Shown: piece by piece, positions 46,240 to 55,439 of the stretch
Position numbering within the stretch: the stretch's first letter is position 1
How the letters are laid out: the number at the start of each line of letters is the position of its first letter
DNA from: Mucilaginibacter inviolabilis
GTDB lineage: Bacteria; Bacteroidota; Bacteroidia; Sphingobacteriales; Sphingobacteriaceae
Length of the DNA: 64,000 bases
Direction of reading: 5' to 3'
Assembly (NCBI RefSeq): GCF_011089895.1
Contig: NZ_JAANAT010000002.1
Coordinates: 620,001 to 684,000 of the forward strand
Program-made: the position numbers and the translations under genes
Notes under the pieces: generated by a model
Database searches by the model: none
What the model was told of the DNA's origin: nothing
Seen by the model: the letters and a program-made list of their open reading frames with translations, nothing else

Positions 46240-47385
46240 ATGAATCATATCGCTATAAAAAAAATATTGTTATTAGCCTTGGCAGCAGCGCCAACAATAA
46301 GTTTTGCACAGGATACAAAATACACCATTCAGGGTAAAATAGGTGATAATAATGCGCCTGCCAAAGTGTACCTGGAATATCGTAAAGAAGGGAAAACCAT
46401 TATTGATTCGGTTGCTTTGAATGGCGGCAAGTTTCAGTTTACAGGTGTAACAGGTAACGATCCTGTTAATGCTTACCTATTATTCAATGACAAAGGTAAT
46501 GGTGCCAGCAACGCCGAAGATTATCGCTCTATATATATTGAGCCCGGAACCGTTAACGTGACGACAGCAGATTTGCTGGCTAATGCCAAAGTTGATGGCC
46601 CCAAAACTAATAAGGATAACGAAAAATATAAATTGGCCCAAAAGCCAATAAATGATGCTTACGAGGCCCTGGCAGCAAAGCGTAAGGCGGCAACTCCCGA
46701 GCAACAAGCCGATCCTGCGTTTGCCAAACAACTATCTGCCGAGGAAAAAGCTATTGATGATAAGAGCACGCTTGTTGATAAACAATTTATTAAAGACAAT
46801 CCAGATTCCTACATCAGCCTGAATGCGCTGGAGGGTTATGCTTACAGTGCCGATTATGTGGATATTGAGCCTTTATTCAATGCCTTTACACCTGCTGTAA
46901 AACAAACAGAAGCGGGTAAAAAATTTGCCGAACGTTTACCAAAACTCAAAGCAGTGGCCTTGGGTGCTACCGCCCCTGAGTTTACCGAAGCGGATACCAG
47001 TGGTAAGGAGATCAGCTTGTCGTCATTCCGTGGTAAATATGTGCTGATTGATTTTTGGGCCTCCTGGTGTGGCCCATGCCGTAGGGAAAACCCTAACGTG
47101 GTAGTGGCGTATAATAAATACAAAAACAAGAAATTCACCATCCTGGGTGTGTCTTTAGACAGGCCAAACGCTAAAGAAAAATGGATCGCGGCAATCCACA
47201 AAGATGGCCTGACCTGGAACCATGTATCCGACTTAAAATTCTGGGATAGCAAAGCTGCTGCCTTATATGCCGTGCGTGGCATCCCGCAAAATTTTTTACT
47301 GGATCCCAACGGTAAGATCATCGCCAAAAACCTGAGAGGCGAAGACCTGGAAAATAAACTGGCCGAAATTTTTGGGAAGATTTAG
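46240..47385 (+). CDS. TlpA/DUF4369 thioredoxin-like protein, copy 2
   Basis: This 381-residue paralogue of the preceding gene has the same order: signal peptide (ends FAQ, near residue 23), DUF4369 (about 28-125), helical linker and thioredoxin domain with WASWCGPC (C277, C280). The last 150 residues are very similar to copy 1, while the DUF4369 parts differ more. This suggests common reductase chemistry with different partners. Confidence 0.9.
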   Translation: MNHIAIKKILLLALAAAPTISFAQDTKYTIQGKIGDNNAPAKVYLEYRKEGKTIIDSVALNGGKFQFTGVTGNDPVNAYLLFNDKGNGASNAEDYRSIYIEPGTVNVTTADLLANAKVDGPKTNKDNEKYKLAQKPINDAYEALAAKRKAATPEQQADPAFAKQLSAEEKAIDDKSTLVDKQFIKDNPDSYISLNALEGYAYSADYVDIEPLFNAFTPAVKQTEAGKKFAERLPKLKAVALGATAPEFTEADTSGKEISLSSFRGKYVLIDFWASWCGPCRRENPNVVVAYNKYKNKKFTILGVSLDRPNAKEKWIAAIHKDGLTWNHVSDLKFWDSKAAALYAVRGIPQNFLLDPNGKIIAKNLRGEDLENKLAEIFGKI

Positions 47386-47390
47386 TTAGG

Positions 47391-47502
47391 TCATTGAGGC
47401 ATTGGGTCATTAAGTCATTGACCTGATAGATTATAAAGAAAGGCGTAATAATTAATTATTACGCCTTTCTTATTTATATTTTATTCAATGACTCAATGAC
47501 TG
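47391..47502. repeat. TCATTGA-type phased inverted repeat enclosing a terminator
   Basis: Left: TCATTGAGGCATTGGGTCATTAAGTCATTGA in approximate 8-nt steps (described 47391-47421). Right: TCAATGACTCAATGACT (47484-47500) is complementary. The terminator palindrome at 47435-47471 forms the tip. Confidence 0.75.
47435..47471. terminator. bidirectional terminator between TlpA copy 2 and purD
   Basis: Perfect 16-bp stem AAGAAAGGCGTAATAA / TTATTACGCCTTTCTT with a 4-base loop, A-rich before and T-rich after. It serves both convergent genes. Confidence 0.85.
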
Positions 47503-48777
47503 TTAAAGAAGATCAAACCCAATGTCTCTTCTGAAATACATGCCATCGTAATAAATACGGCTGGCATCTGCGGTGGCTTGTTGCAGGGCTTTGAACATAT
47601 CGTCCTGCAGGGTAGTAATCGCCAAAACGCGACCACCGGTGGTGATCACATTATCGCCATCGGTTGAGGTGCCGGCATGGAAAACAATAGATTCATGGAT
47701 GTTCTCGGTTCCGGTGATCACCTTGTTTTTGAGGTACTCGCCAGGGTATCCTCCTGCCACCATCACTACGGTAGCCGCGGTTTTAGGGCTGATGATTAAT
47801 TCTTTTTCATTCAGATTGCCTTCGGCAACGCCTTGCAGCAGATCAACAAAGTCTGAGTCGATGCGGCGCATTACGCTTTCTGTTTCCGGATCGCCCATGC
47901 GGCAGTTGTATTCAATAACCCAAGGCTCGCCATCGCTGTTCATCAGGCCAATAAAAATAAAGCCTTTGTAAGGGATGCCATCCTTCTTTAAACCTTCAAT
48001 GGTTGGGATGATCACTTTCTCCTCTACCTTTTTCATATAGGCAGCATCGGCAAATGGTACCGGCGAAACGGAGCCCATGCCACCGGTATTCAAGCCGGTA
48101 TCACCTTCGCCAATACGTTTGTAATCTTTGGCTTCGGGTAATATTTTATAGCTGTTACCATCGGTCATTACAAAAACCGAAAGCTCGATACCGGTTAAAA
48201 ATTGCTCTATCACCACACGCGAACTGGCTTCACCAAATTTGGCTTCGGCCAGCATTTCTTTAAGTTCCTGCTGGGCTTCTTCAAGCGTAGTACATATCAA
48301 TACACCCTTTCCGGCTGCCAGTCCATCGGCCTTTAATACCACAGGTAAACCCGCGGTAGCCAGGTAGGTTAGGCCTTCCTGTAAAGTATCTTTGGTGAAA
48401 GTTTTGTAGGCCGCAGTAGGGATGTTATGCTTTTGCATAAACTGTTTAGAAAAATCCTTGCTGCCTTCCAGCTGGGCTGCCTCCTGCTGCGGACCAACAA
48501 CCGGGATGTTTTTCAGTTGCTCATCGTTCAGGAAAAAATCATGCACGCCTTTTACCAGCGGTTCTTCAGGGCCAACCAATACCAGGTTGATGCCGTTGCC
48601 GAGCACAAAAGTTTTAATACCATCAAAGTCGGTAACTTTAAGGTTAACATTGGTGCCATATTGCGTGGTGCCGGCATTACCGGGCGCAATAAAAAGATTT
48701 TGACACTTTGGGCTTTGAGCAATTTTCCAGGCGAAGGCGCTTTCCCTTCCGCCCGAACCGAGGATCAGAATATTCAT
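47503..48777 (-). CDS. purD: phosphoribosylamine-glycine ligase (GAR synthetase)
   Basis: This 424-residue ATP-grasp enzyme joins 5-phosphoribosylamine and glycine in purine synthesis. It starts with MNILILGSGGRESAFAW. Key stretches are VLKADGLAAGKGV, GLNTGGMGSVSPVPF and EYNCRMGDPETE. Length is normal. It converges with the TlpA gene, and no other purine gene is near. Confidence 0.97.
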   Translation of the reverse strand: MNILILGSGGRESAFAWKIAQSPKCQNLFIAPGNAGTTQYGTNVNLKVTDFDGIKTFVLGNGINLVLVGPEEPLVKGVHDFFLNDEQLKNIPVVGPQQEAAQLEGSKDFSKQFMQKHNIPTAAYKTFTKDTLQEGLTYLATAGLPVVLKADGLAAGKGVLICTTLEEAQQELKEMLAEAKFGEASSRVVIEQFLTGIELSVFVMTDGNSYKILPEAKDYKRIGEGDTGLNTGGMGSVSPVPFADAAYMKKVEEKVIIPTIEGLKKDGIPYKGFIFIGLMNSDGEPWVIEYNCRMGDPETESVMRRIDSDFVDLLQGVAEGNLNEKELIISPKTAATVVMVAGGYPGEYLKNKVITGTENIHESIVFHAGTSTDGDNVITTGGRVLAITTLQDDMFKALQQATADASRIYYDGMYFRRDIGFDLL

Positions 48778-48855
48778 GGCGGCAAAGATAGTTATTTGAC
48801 ATTAAGTTTGGGATGTGCGGTTATGAACCACGAAATAAAGAAAGTTGCTTAATAA

Positions 48856-49009
48856 GGAGACTCCTAAGGAGTCAAAAGGTTTTTTACGTTAGGCTATAAA
48901 CAGGGTGCTCCTATGGAGCTTTTACTTTGCTATGGGAACTTCTTGCTCCATAGGAGCACCCTGTTTATAGAGAATTAATTACAAAAGTTTTGACTCTGTA
49001 GGAGTCTCC
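48856..49009. repeat. nested long inverted repeats
   Basis: Outer arms GGAGACTCCTAAGGAGTC (48856-48878) and ACTCTGTAGGAGTCTCC (48987-49009); inner arms CTATAAACAGGGTGCTCC (48894-48919) and GGAGCACCCTGTTTATAG (48945-48970) are perfectly complementary. Similar words recur at 54981-55260. Confidence 0.9.
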
Positions 49010-49045
49010 TGACGCAGTTGAAATAAAACGCACCTTCAATAAACG

Positions 49046-49079
49046 CAAACGTCCCTGGGGTTAATCCCAGGGACGTTTG
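49046..49079 (-). terminator. terminator of the thioesterase gene
   Basis: Near-perfect stem CAAACGTCCCTGGG / CCCAGGGACGTTTG with loop GTTAAT. On the minus strand it follows the thioesterase stop at 49100. Confidence 0.75.
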
Positions 49080-49099
49080 TAAAGTTTTACTAATACCAA

Positions 49100-49516
49100 T
49101 TACACCTCCAATACCGGCGCATCCTTTATTTTTTCCAAAACAGATGCCGGTAAATAAGGTCTGCCGCCGGTGGCAGGTACGCAGGTGCCGGTAAATACGG
49201 CCTTGGTCATCACCTTGTTATTGAGGATGATGGATTGTTTAAAATGCAATTTTGGCGCTCCGCCTTTATCGGCAAAAAGCTCGCAGGTAACGCTGAAGTT
49301 ATCGCCTTTTTTCAGCGACCGTAAAAAGCTGATGCTATAGTTTGACAGTACCATATACACACCATTTTTGGCTTCGATCTCAAAATCGAAACCCAGCACC
49401 TCGCGGATGTAATCATGCCTGCAGTACTCCATATAAAAGGGGTAATACAAGCCATCCATAATTTCCTGAACATCGATGTGTTCTTCTTTGGCAACGTAAT
49501 TTTTAGAATATTCCAT
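49100..49516 (-). CDS. hot-dog fold acyl-CoA thioesterase
   Basis: This 138-residue 4HBT-type protein begins with a beta strand and the active-site helix region MDGLYYPFYMEYCRHDYIREVLG. A typical LRSLKKGDNFSVTCELF strand pair follows. It likely hydrolyses acyl-CoA; chain specificity is unknown. Its own terminator follows at 49046. Confidence 0.85.
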   Translation of the reverse strand: MEYSKNYVAKEEHIDVQEIMDGLYYPFYMEYCRHDYIREVLGFDFEIEAKNGVYMVLSNYSISFLRSLKKGDNFSVTCELFADKGGAPKLHFKQSIILNNKVMTKAVFTGTCVPATGGRPYLPASVLEKIKDAPVLEV

Positions 49517-49613
49517 AAGTATGTATTTTAATAGGGTAATGCGGCAAATATATAAACTAAAAAATCCCGGCTATATTACAGCCAGGACTTTTATTACAGG
49601 TATTTTATAAAAC

Positions 49614-50648
49614 TTATTTGGCTAATGCGTTTTTCAGTTCGGTACCGGCTTGCAGCATAGCGGCTTTAACGCCGGGAACGTGTGCCAGCGGGTTAAGCAG
49701 ACCCCAATCATGTATCATACCATTAAAACGCAGGGATTTTACAGGCACACCGGCTTCATCCAGTTTGCGGGCATAAGCTTCGCCTTCATCACGCAATACA
49801 TCGTTTTCGGCAACCTGAACTATAGCTGGAGGCAAATCTTTCAATTGTTCAAGTGTAGCCTGTAAGGGTGATGCATAAATTTCTTTGCGTTTGTTGGCAT
49901 CGGTGGTATAGTTATCCCAGAACCATTTCATCATGTTTTTGGTCAGGAAACGATCTGTTGCATATTGATTGTATGAGCCGGTTTCAAAATTGGCATCAGT
50001 AACTGGCCATAACAGTACCTGTAATTTAATTTTAGGACCGTTATTGTTTTTGGCCATTAAGGAAACTATCGCAGTCATATTACCGCCAACACTATTACCG
50101 GCAACAGCCAGGTTTTTACCATCTACACCAATTTCGGCACCGTTTTCGGCTACCCATTTGGTGGCGGCGTAAGCCTGGTTAATAGCAGTTGGGTATTGCG
50201 CTTCTGGCGATGGCGTATAGTTTACAAATACCGCGGCTGCGCCTGATGCTACTACCAGGTCGCGAACCAGGCGTTTGTGTGTAGGGAAATCGCCCAGTAC
50301 CCAACCACCACCGTGAAAAAACATGAACACCGGTAACACACCTGTTGCACCGGCAGGTTTTACAACATGTAATAAAAGGGGCTGACCATCGGCAGTAATA
50401 GTTTTTTCGGTAACGGTGATGTCTGTATAATCAAACTGTACCGATTCCTGCGCGCCGGTGAGTACCGCGCGGGCATCAACGGGTGAAAGTTCTTCGAGCG
50501 GTTTACCGTCGCCTGAGTTAAGCACATTTAAAAACGCTTTAACATTGCTTTCGATGTGCGGATCCTGTGCTGGATCAATAGGTTGAACGCCTGTAGTTAA
50601 AGTAAGGATAACTGAAGCTGGTTTGCTGATGTTGGCTTGTGTTTTCAT
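49614..50648 (-). CDS. alpha/beta hydrolase, acetyl-esterase (HSL) family
   Basis: This 344-residue esterase has the oxyanion motif FFHGGGWV, nucleophile serine in GNSVGGN, acid in ENDVLRDEGEAY and histidine in IHDWGLL, a complete catalytic triad. The ATG at 50648 starts a family-like sequence (MKTQANISK); the 21 residues upstream of it read as random. It is a cytoplasmic carboxylesterase with unknown substrate. Confidence 0.92.
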   Translation of the reverse strand: MKTQANISKPASVILTLTTGVQPIDPAQDPHIESNVKAFLNVLNSGDGKPLEELSPVDARAVLTGAQESVQFDYTDITVTEKTITADGQPLLLHVVKPAGATGVLPVFMFFHGGGWVLGDFPTHKRLVRDLVVASGAAAVFVNYTPSPEAQYPTAINQAYAATKWVAENGAEIGVDGKNLAVAGNSVGGNMTAIVSLMAKNNNGPKIKLQVLLWPVTDANFETGSYNQYATDRFLTKNMMKWFWDNYTTDANKRKEIYASPLQATLEQLKDLPPAIVQVAENDVLRDEGEAYARKLDEAGVPVKSLRFNGMIHDWGLLNPLAHVPGVKAAMLQAGTELKNALAK

Positions 50649-50787
50649 GATGTTATGTTTTAATGTTTTGTATTTCTTTCTTTTGACATAACAAAGGTAT
50701 AGCGCTAACAAAGGCCACTCAATGCACAGATGTAGACATGTATAGGACGTTTTTCCCCGGAGGGCTTATAAAGGTAAAAACGAAGAG

Positions 50788-50926
50788 ATTTAATAATGAA
50801 CATCGAATTTTGAATGCCGAACATCGAAGTTTTACTTCATTATTCGATATTCATTATTCTATTTTAATATCCAACATCGAGGTTTTACTTCATTATTCGA
50901 CATTGGCTATTCAATGTTCATTATTT
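50788..50926. repeat. AACATCGA-type phased repeat
   Basis: Words AATGAACATCGAA, GCCGAACATCGAAG and CCAACATCGAGG alternate with TTTTACTTCATTATTCGA, which occurs twice (50827 and 50886). The ends AATGAACAT and ATGTTCATT are inverted. It fills the space between two minus-strand units. Confidence 0.75.
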
Positions 50927-51778
50927 TTATTTTAATTGGGGCTGGGGGGCATAAAGCTGCCTGAAACTTTGCGGCGAGGTATTGGCCTGCTTGGTAAACA
51001 GGCGGATAAAATAGGATGGATCATCATAACCTAACTTGTAACCGATCTCTTTTACACTCAGGTTGGTATGCGCCAGCAGCCTTTTAGCCTCCATGATGAT
51101 GCGGTTTTTGATGAGGTCATTGGGCGAGGTATTGCTATAACGGGTAATGCGTTTGTTCAACGCTTTGGGGGTGATGTTGAGCAGATCGGCATAGTCGGCT
51201 ACGGTATGGTGCCGGGTATAGTGCCACTCTACCAGCTGACTGAACGTACGGGTAAACTCCGCCTCGGCACCGGCATCCTCGCTGGTTTGCTGATGTCTTT
51301 GTTTCCACAAGCGGGTCGATTTAATGATGAGCTGTTTGAGCAATATCCGCAGCATTTCTTCCATGGAGCTATCATCGCGCTCAAATTCACTTTTTACTTC
51401 GCCAATGAGGTGCTGCGCCGTAAGTGACGATTGGGCGCTCAGCAAAACCACCGGAATTTCATACACATTATGAAACAGAATGCCATCGCAGGCTACTTCC
51501 TTATCATGTATCTCCACGCAATAAAAATCGCGGTTATAATAGATCATCGTACCCACGCAATTTTCCGAGAACTGGTGATATTGGCCCACATTGATAAAAA
51601 ACAAGGCATCCTGCTCCAGCTGGTAATCGGTAAAATCGATCACTACTTTGCCACCAGCTTTTACAAAAACTATTTTGATAAAGCCGCTATAATCGTCCTG
51701 CTGAAGCTTTTGCAGAATATCATGCTGAAAATCAAAGAAGCCAAATTTTTTAAAAGCAAACTGCTTGAAGTGGGCCAT
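50927..51778 (-). CDS. AraC-family transcriptional regulator, copy 1
   Basis: This 283-residue regulator has an N-terminal cupin-like region (about 10-150) and a C-terminal double helix-turn-helix (about 180-280) with VADYADLLNITPKALNKRI and LSVKEIGYKLGYDDPSYFIRLFTKQ. It is 16 bp downstream of a second AraC gene and probably shares its transcript. The ligand is unknown. Confidence 0.92.
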   Translation of the reverse strand: MAHFKQFAFKKFGFFDFQHDILQKLQQDDYSGFIKIVFVKAGGKVVIDFTDYQLEQDALFFINVGQYHQFSENCVGTMIYYNRDFYCVEIHDKEVACDGILFHNVYEIPVVLLSAQSSLTAQHLIGEVKSEFERDDSSMEEMLRILLKQLIIKSTRLWKQRHQQTSEDAGAEAEFTRTFSQLVEWHYTRHHTVADYADLLNITPKALNKRITRYSNTSPNDLIKNRIIMEAKRLLAHTNLSVKEIGYKLGYDDPSYFIRLFTKQANTSPQSFRQLYAPQPQLK

Positions 51779-51794
51779 AGTAAAAGATACGGTT

Positions 51795-52676
51795 TTAAGC
51801 TACTTTAAATTTCGGGGTTTGATCATTTCCCCGTATGTTTTTCCTGAATTGTGCCGGTGATTCTCCCTTGTATTTTTTAAATGTTTTGGTGAGATGGCTT
51901 TCGTCGGTAAAGCCCAGTTCATAGGCAATTTCGTTCAGGCGCATATTGCTGTGGCGCAGCCGCGTTTCGGCCAGCGATAGTTTGTAATTGATGATAAACT
52001 GCTGCAGGTTTTCGCCGGTTTGTTTTTTAAAATACTCGCTGATGTAATTGGTGGAGATATTGAAATGCTCGGCAATGTTCTCGGCCTTCAACTTTTCGGC
52101 ATCGTAAATGTTCAGGTGCACATAGTTGATGATCTGTAAGGCAATGGTATCGCCCCCGGTTTTGGCGTCGCATTTGATGGTGATGTTGCGGGCCACTATG
52201 GTGATGAGCGTATTGATGAGTTGCTGTACCAGCTCCTTTTGCATGTTTGGGCCTTGTTCGTGCTCGGCCGCGAGCCCGGCGATAATGGCCGCCACCAGGG
52301 GTTTATCGCGCTCATTGCGGATGATTTCGCCCTGATCCTGCTTGCTCTGAAAAATATATTCCAGTTTGTGCATCCAGTTTTCGGGGCTATGCTGTTCTTC
52401 GTTGCCGGTGGTTATCCCTTTCAGGTAGATGTTGTTAAAACATACAAATACAAAAGAGGTGGTTTTTTCAACGGTAAAATGGTGCGTGGTGAGCGGACCG
52501 AGCAGGTAAAGACTGCCGGGTTTGTACCTAAAATCGTTACCGTTGATATTGTGCGTACCCTCACCATCCATAATATAGGCCAGTTCAAAAAACGAATGTT
52601 TGTGCGTGCGTATAGGGCATTCGTCCAGCCGCAGAAACAGGATCTCGAAGGGGTTAAATATATGGCGGGTCTGCAT
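51795..52676 (-). CDS. AraC-family transcriptional regulator, copy 2
   Basis: This 293-residue regulator has a cupin-like sensor (EILFLRLDECPIRTHKHSFFELAYI, about 10-110) and an HTH_18 domain at the C-terminus (ENIAEHFNISTNYISEYF, MRLNEIAYELGFTDESHLTKTFKKYK). It is divergent from the quinone oxidoreductase, 88 bp between the start codons, and is likely to regulate that gene. Confidence 0.93.
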   Translation of the reverse strand: MQTRHIFNPFEILFLRLDECPIRTHKHSFFELAYIMDGEGTHNINGNDFRYKPGSLYLLGPLTTHHFTVEKTTSFVFVCFNNIYLKGITTGNEEQHSPENWMHKLEYIFQSKQDQGEIIRNERDKPLVAAIIAGLAAEHEQGPNMQKELVQQLINTLITIVARNITIKCDAKTGGDTIALQIINYVHLNIYDAEKLKAENIAEHFNISTNYISEYFKKQTGENLQQFIINYKLSLAETRLRHSNMRLNEIAYELGFTDESHLTKTFKKYKGESPAQFRKNIRGNDQTPKFKVA

Positions 52677-52764
52677 ATCCTAAAAAACTACCTTTTTATC
52701 CCAAAAATGTACCGGAATTAGCCTTGTGCCAGGCCCGACCTTTGGGGTATACAAAAGTAAAGAT

Positions 52765-53715
52765 ATGAAAGCTATAATATTAAGTGAAAACGGTGGTACC
52801 GATAAACTCATTTTAAAAGAGATCAGCAAACCTGTTATCGCACCAAATGAAGTGCTGATACAAACCAAAGCCCTTAGCATTAACCCGGTTGACGGTTTTG
52901 TACGGCAAAATGAGATCTACACCAAAAAGAAACTGTTGCCACAGCTAGGCGAAGAAATGATACTGGGCTGGGATGTTGCTGGCACGGTAGTAGAAACTGG
53001 CAGCGAAGTAAGCGATTTTAAAAATGGTGATGAAGTGTTTGGGATGGTTAAATTTCCGGGCCATGCCAAAGCTTATGCCGAGTACGTGGCCGCCCCGGCC
53101 GGTCATCTGGCCCAAAAACCTGCTGCTACCTCATTTAACGATGCGGCTGCTGCTACCCTGGCTGCCTTAACCGCCTGGCAGGGACTGGTTACCTACGCCA
53201 AAATACAGCCCGGCGATAAGGTGCTGATCCACGCGGCAGCAGGTGGTGTGGGGCATTATGCTATCCAGATAGCCAAACATTTTGGGGCTTATGTAATAGG
53301 TACAGGATCGGCAGCAAGCAAGGATTTTATATTGAGCCAGGGCGCCGATGAGTTTATTGACTACGGCCAGGAAAAATTTGAAGACAAAGTACAGGATGCC
53401 GACATCGTGTTCGATTCTATTCCAGGCGATCATATCCTGCGCTCTATTAAAGCCGTAAAACCCGGCGGTCGTCTGGTAAGCCTGTTGGCCTTTTTTGAGG
53501 GTGAAATTGCCGAAAAGGCTAAAGCTAAAGACTTGCTTACTTACCGCATAGCTGTGGAATCAAATGGGGAGGATATGAAATCGATAGCCAAACTGATGGC
53601 CGATGGAAAGTTAAAATCACATGTTTCTGAAGTTTACAACTTTGAAGATATCCCCAAAGCACAGGATAAAGTAGATGGTGGCAAAACCCGGGGTAAAGTG
53701 GTGATTGCCTTATGA
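52765..53715 (+). CDS. NADP-dependent quinone oxidoreductase (zinc-independent MDR)
   Basis: This 316-residue medium-chain reductase starts at ATG 52765; the upstream GTG at 52726 gives a random extension. It has a GroES-like N-terminal domain and a Rossmann domain with HAAAGGVGHYAIQIAKHFG. No zinc-ligand cysteines are present, as in crotonase-like/quinone reductases. The AraC gene opposite probably controls it. Confidence 0.93.
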   Translation: MKAIILSENGGTDKLILKEISKPVIAPNEVLIQTKALSINPVDGFVRQNEIYTKKKLLPQLGEEMILGWDVAGTVVETGSEVSDFKNGDEVFGMVKFPGHAKAYAEYVAAPAGHLAQKPAATSFNDAAAATLAALTAWQGLVTYAKIQPGDKVLIHAAAGGVGHYAIQIAKHFGAYVIGTGSAASKDFILSQGADEFIDYGQEKFEDKVQDADIVFDSIPGDHILRSIKAVKPGGRLVSLLAFFEGEIAEKAKAKDLLTYRIAVESNGEDMKSIAKLMADGKLKSHVSEVYNFEDIPKAQDKVDGGKTRGKVVIAL

Positions 53716-53746
53716 TTGCAATGGATTATATAATATTTCGATAAAT

Positions 53747-53777
53747 AATAAGAGCCGGCTTTACGTTGGCTCTTATT
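53747..53777 (+). terminator. terminator after the oxidoreductase
   Basis: Stem AATAAGAGCC / GGCTCTTATT with an 11-base loop, 31 bp after the stop codon. Confidence 0.75.
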
Positions 53778-53945
53778 AATTTAAAAGTAATAATAAATAA
53801 TAAATGCGATATTTGTCATGTATCTGTCAGGATAATGATAGTAATATCGCATCCGAAAGAACGGATAGTTAATGAGGGAAACCTTATTACAGCGGGTAGG
53901 ATGAATGGCAGGTATATTTTAAAAACCATTAAACATTTTACCTTT

Positions 53946-54830
53946 ATGAAAAAGCTTTCCCTATTATTAGCCGCACTATGCATGGCAGCCATCAGCTATG
54001 CGCAAACCCCCACACCAACGCCCGATACCGCCAAAAGGTGGAAGATTCACGGCGAAAACACTTTTCTGATCAGCCAAAGCTCGTACAAAAACTGGTCGGC
54101 TGGTGGTGTAAATGCCTTTGCCGGTAACCTGATATTTAATTACGACTTTAATTATAAAAAAGACGTTTGGAGCTGGGACAATAAAGTGATCCTGGGCTAT
54201 GGCTTAAGCAAACAGCAGGATGCAGGCTGGCGCAAAAACGACGACCGTATCATCCTGAATAGCTTGCTTGGCCGCCAGGCATCCAAATACTGGCTGTATA
54301 CATTTTATATGAACTTCCAATCACAGTTTACCAAAGGCTATGATTATAATACCACGCCAAAAACATTAATATCCAATTTCCTGGCTCCGGCATATCTTAC
54401 CTTCGGCCCGGGTTTTGCGTATAAACGTTCGGATAATTTCAGGGTCAATATTTCGCCTGCCGCGGCACGTATCATTATTGTTCAGAATGATTCACTTTCA
54501 CATGTTGGGGCTTTTGGTGTTACACCCGATCATAAAAGCCTGTTCCAGTTTGGCGCTTCGTTGGATGCCTACTACAAGGTTAACCTGGTACAAAACATCA
54601 GCCTGGAAAACATCCTGAAACTATATTCAGATTACCTGCACAAACCCGGGGATATTTATACCGATTATACCATTAACCTGTTTATGAAAGTAAATAAATT
54701 TGTAACCGTAAATGCCGGTGCGCAGTTGATTTATGATGGTAAAACCCGGATACCCAATGGAGATGGAACTTCCAAAATAGCCTTACAGGTTAAACAGATT
54801 TTTGGCGCGGGTTTAACGTATAAGTTTTAA
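53946..54830 (+). CDS. DUF3078 secreted protein
   Basis: This 294-residue protein has a signal peptide (ending SYAQ, about residue 20). The conserved DUF3078 pattern follows: ENTFLISQSSYKNWSAGG, NLIFNYDFNYKK, WDNKVILGYGLSK and a C-terminal TVNAGAQLIYDGK beta-strand series, suggesting an outer-membrane barrel-like fold. Function unknown. The ATG at 53946 is chosen over the long frame from 53766. Confidence 0.88.
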   Translation: MKKLSLLLAALCMAAISYAQTPTPTPDTAKRWKIHGENTFLISQSSYKNWSAGGVNAFAGNLIFNYDFNYKKDVWSWDNKVILGYGLSKQQDAGWRKNDDRIILNSLLGRQASKYWLYTFYMNFQSQFTKGYDYNTTPKTLISNFLAPAYLTFGPGFAYKRSDNFRVNISPAAARIIIVQNDSLSHVGAFGVTPDHKSLFQFGASLDAYYKVNLVQNISLENILKLYSDYLHKPGDIYTDYTINLFMKVNKFVTVNAGAQLIYDGKTRIPNGDGTSKIALQVKQIFGAGLTYKF

Positions 54831-54849
54831 GCCGCTCGATATTCGTCAT

Positions 54850-54892
54850 AAAACAGAAGCCCCTTAACCATTAAGTTAAGGGGCTTCTGTTT
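54850..54892. terminator. terminator after the DUF3078 gene
   Basis: Nearly perfect AAAACAGAAGCCCCTTAAC / GTTAAGGGGCTTCTGTTTT palindrome with a 5-base loop. Works in both directions in principle. Confidence 0.85.
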
Positions 54893-54980
54893 TATGCTCA
54901 AATTCAATTGGGCTAAAGCCTTTTATCATTCGGATTAGCCGTTGGCTGAAGCCAAACGGCAATGAATGGAAAAAAATGTC

Positions 54981-55260
54981 CACTCCGGGTCTCTCGCAGA
55001 GGACCCGGAGTTATAGACTGGCTTATAGACGACAGGTTTATGCAACCTCAGGGTCTCCTGAAAGGGATCTGGAGAGGGCAAAAAAGGAGACTCCGCTGGA
55101 GTCCACAATTTCTTCAATTTTTTCTATAAACACGTAGCCTCTCTGAGGCCGAACAGCGCGTTAGGCATACTGATTTATAGGATAAAACAATTGCCGGCCC
55201 CAGCGGGGCCCCGTGTTTATAGTCCCAAAGTGTGAATTAATAGGCTCCGTAGGTGCCTCC
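54981..55260. repeat. cluster of palindromic elements in a 600-bp gene-free region
   Basis: Palindrome ACTCCGGGTCTCT / AGAGGACCCGGAGT (54981-55011), GGAGACTCCGCTGGAGTCC (55086-55104) and an outer inverted pair CTATAAACACG (55124-55134) / CGTGTTTATAG (55212-55222). GCCCCAGCGGGGCCCC and GGCTCCGTAGGTGCCTCC also occur. These words match those at 48856-49009. The region 54893-55387 otherwise contains no gene. Confidence 0.8.
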
Positions 55261-55387
55261 TATGGAAATTCAGGTTGGTATTTTGTGTGTTAGCTTAAAA
55301 ATCACAAAAAACCTTGAGTTAGAGAATAGTTTATGCAATCTCCGGTACCCTTTTAGTAGGTCGGGAGGGGACAAAATTGTAAAAACA

Positions 55388-55422
55388 GAAAAGCCCCTTA
55401 ACTTACTGGTCAAGGGGCTTTC
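55388..55422 (-). terminator. terminator of the DUF1349 gene
   Basis: Stem GAAAAGCCCCTT / AAGGGGCTTTC with a loop of about 12 bases, T-rich on the minus strand, 18 bp beyond the stop codon. Confidence 0.75.
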
Positions 55423-55439
55423 TTATTAAAAGCTTTTAC

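Noticed and set aside
47503..48777. Plus-strand ORFs overlapping purD (for example 48422-48703)
   Set aside because: Rich in Cys and Ser runs typical of shadow frames, inside a certain gene.
53766..53945. 60-residue extension of the DUF3078 protein
   Set aside because: It would bury a good signal peptide and has no protein-like pattern.
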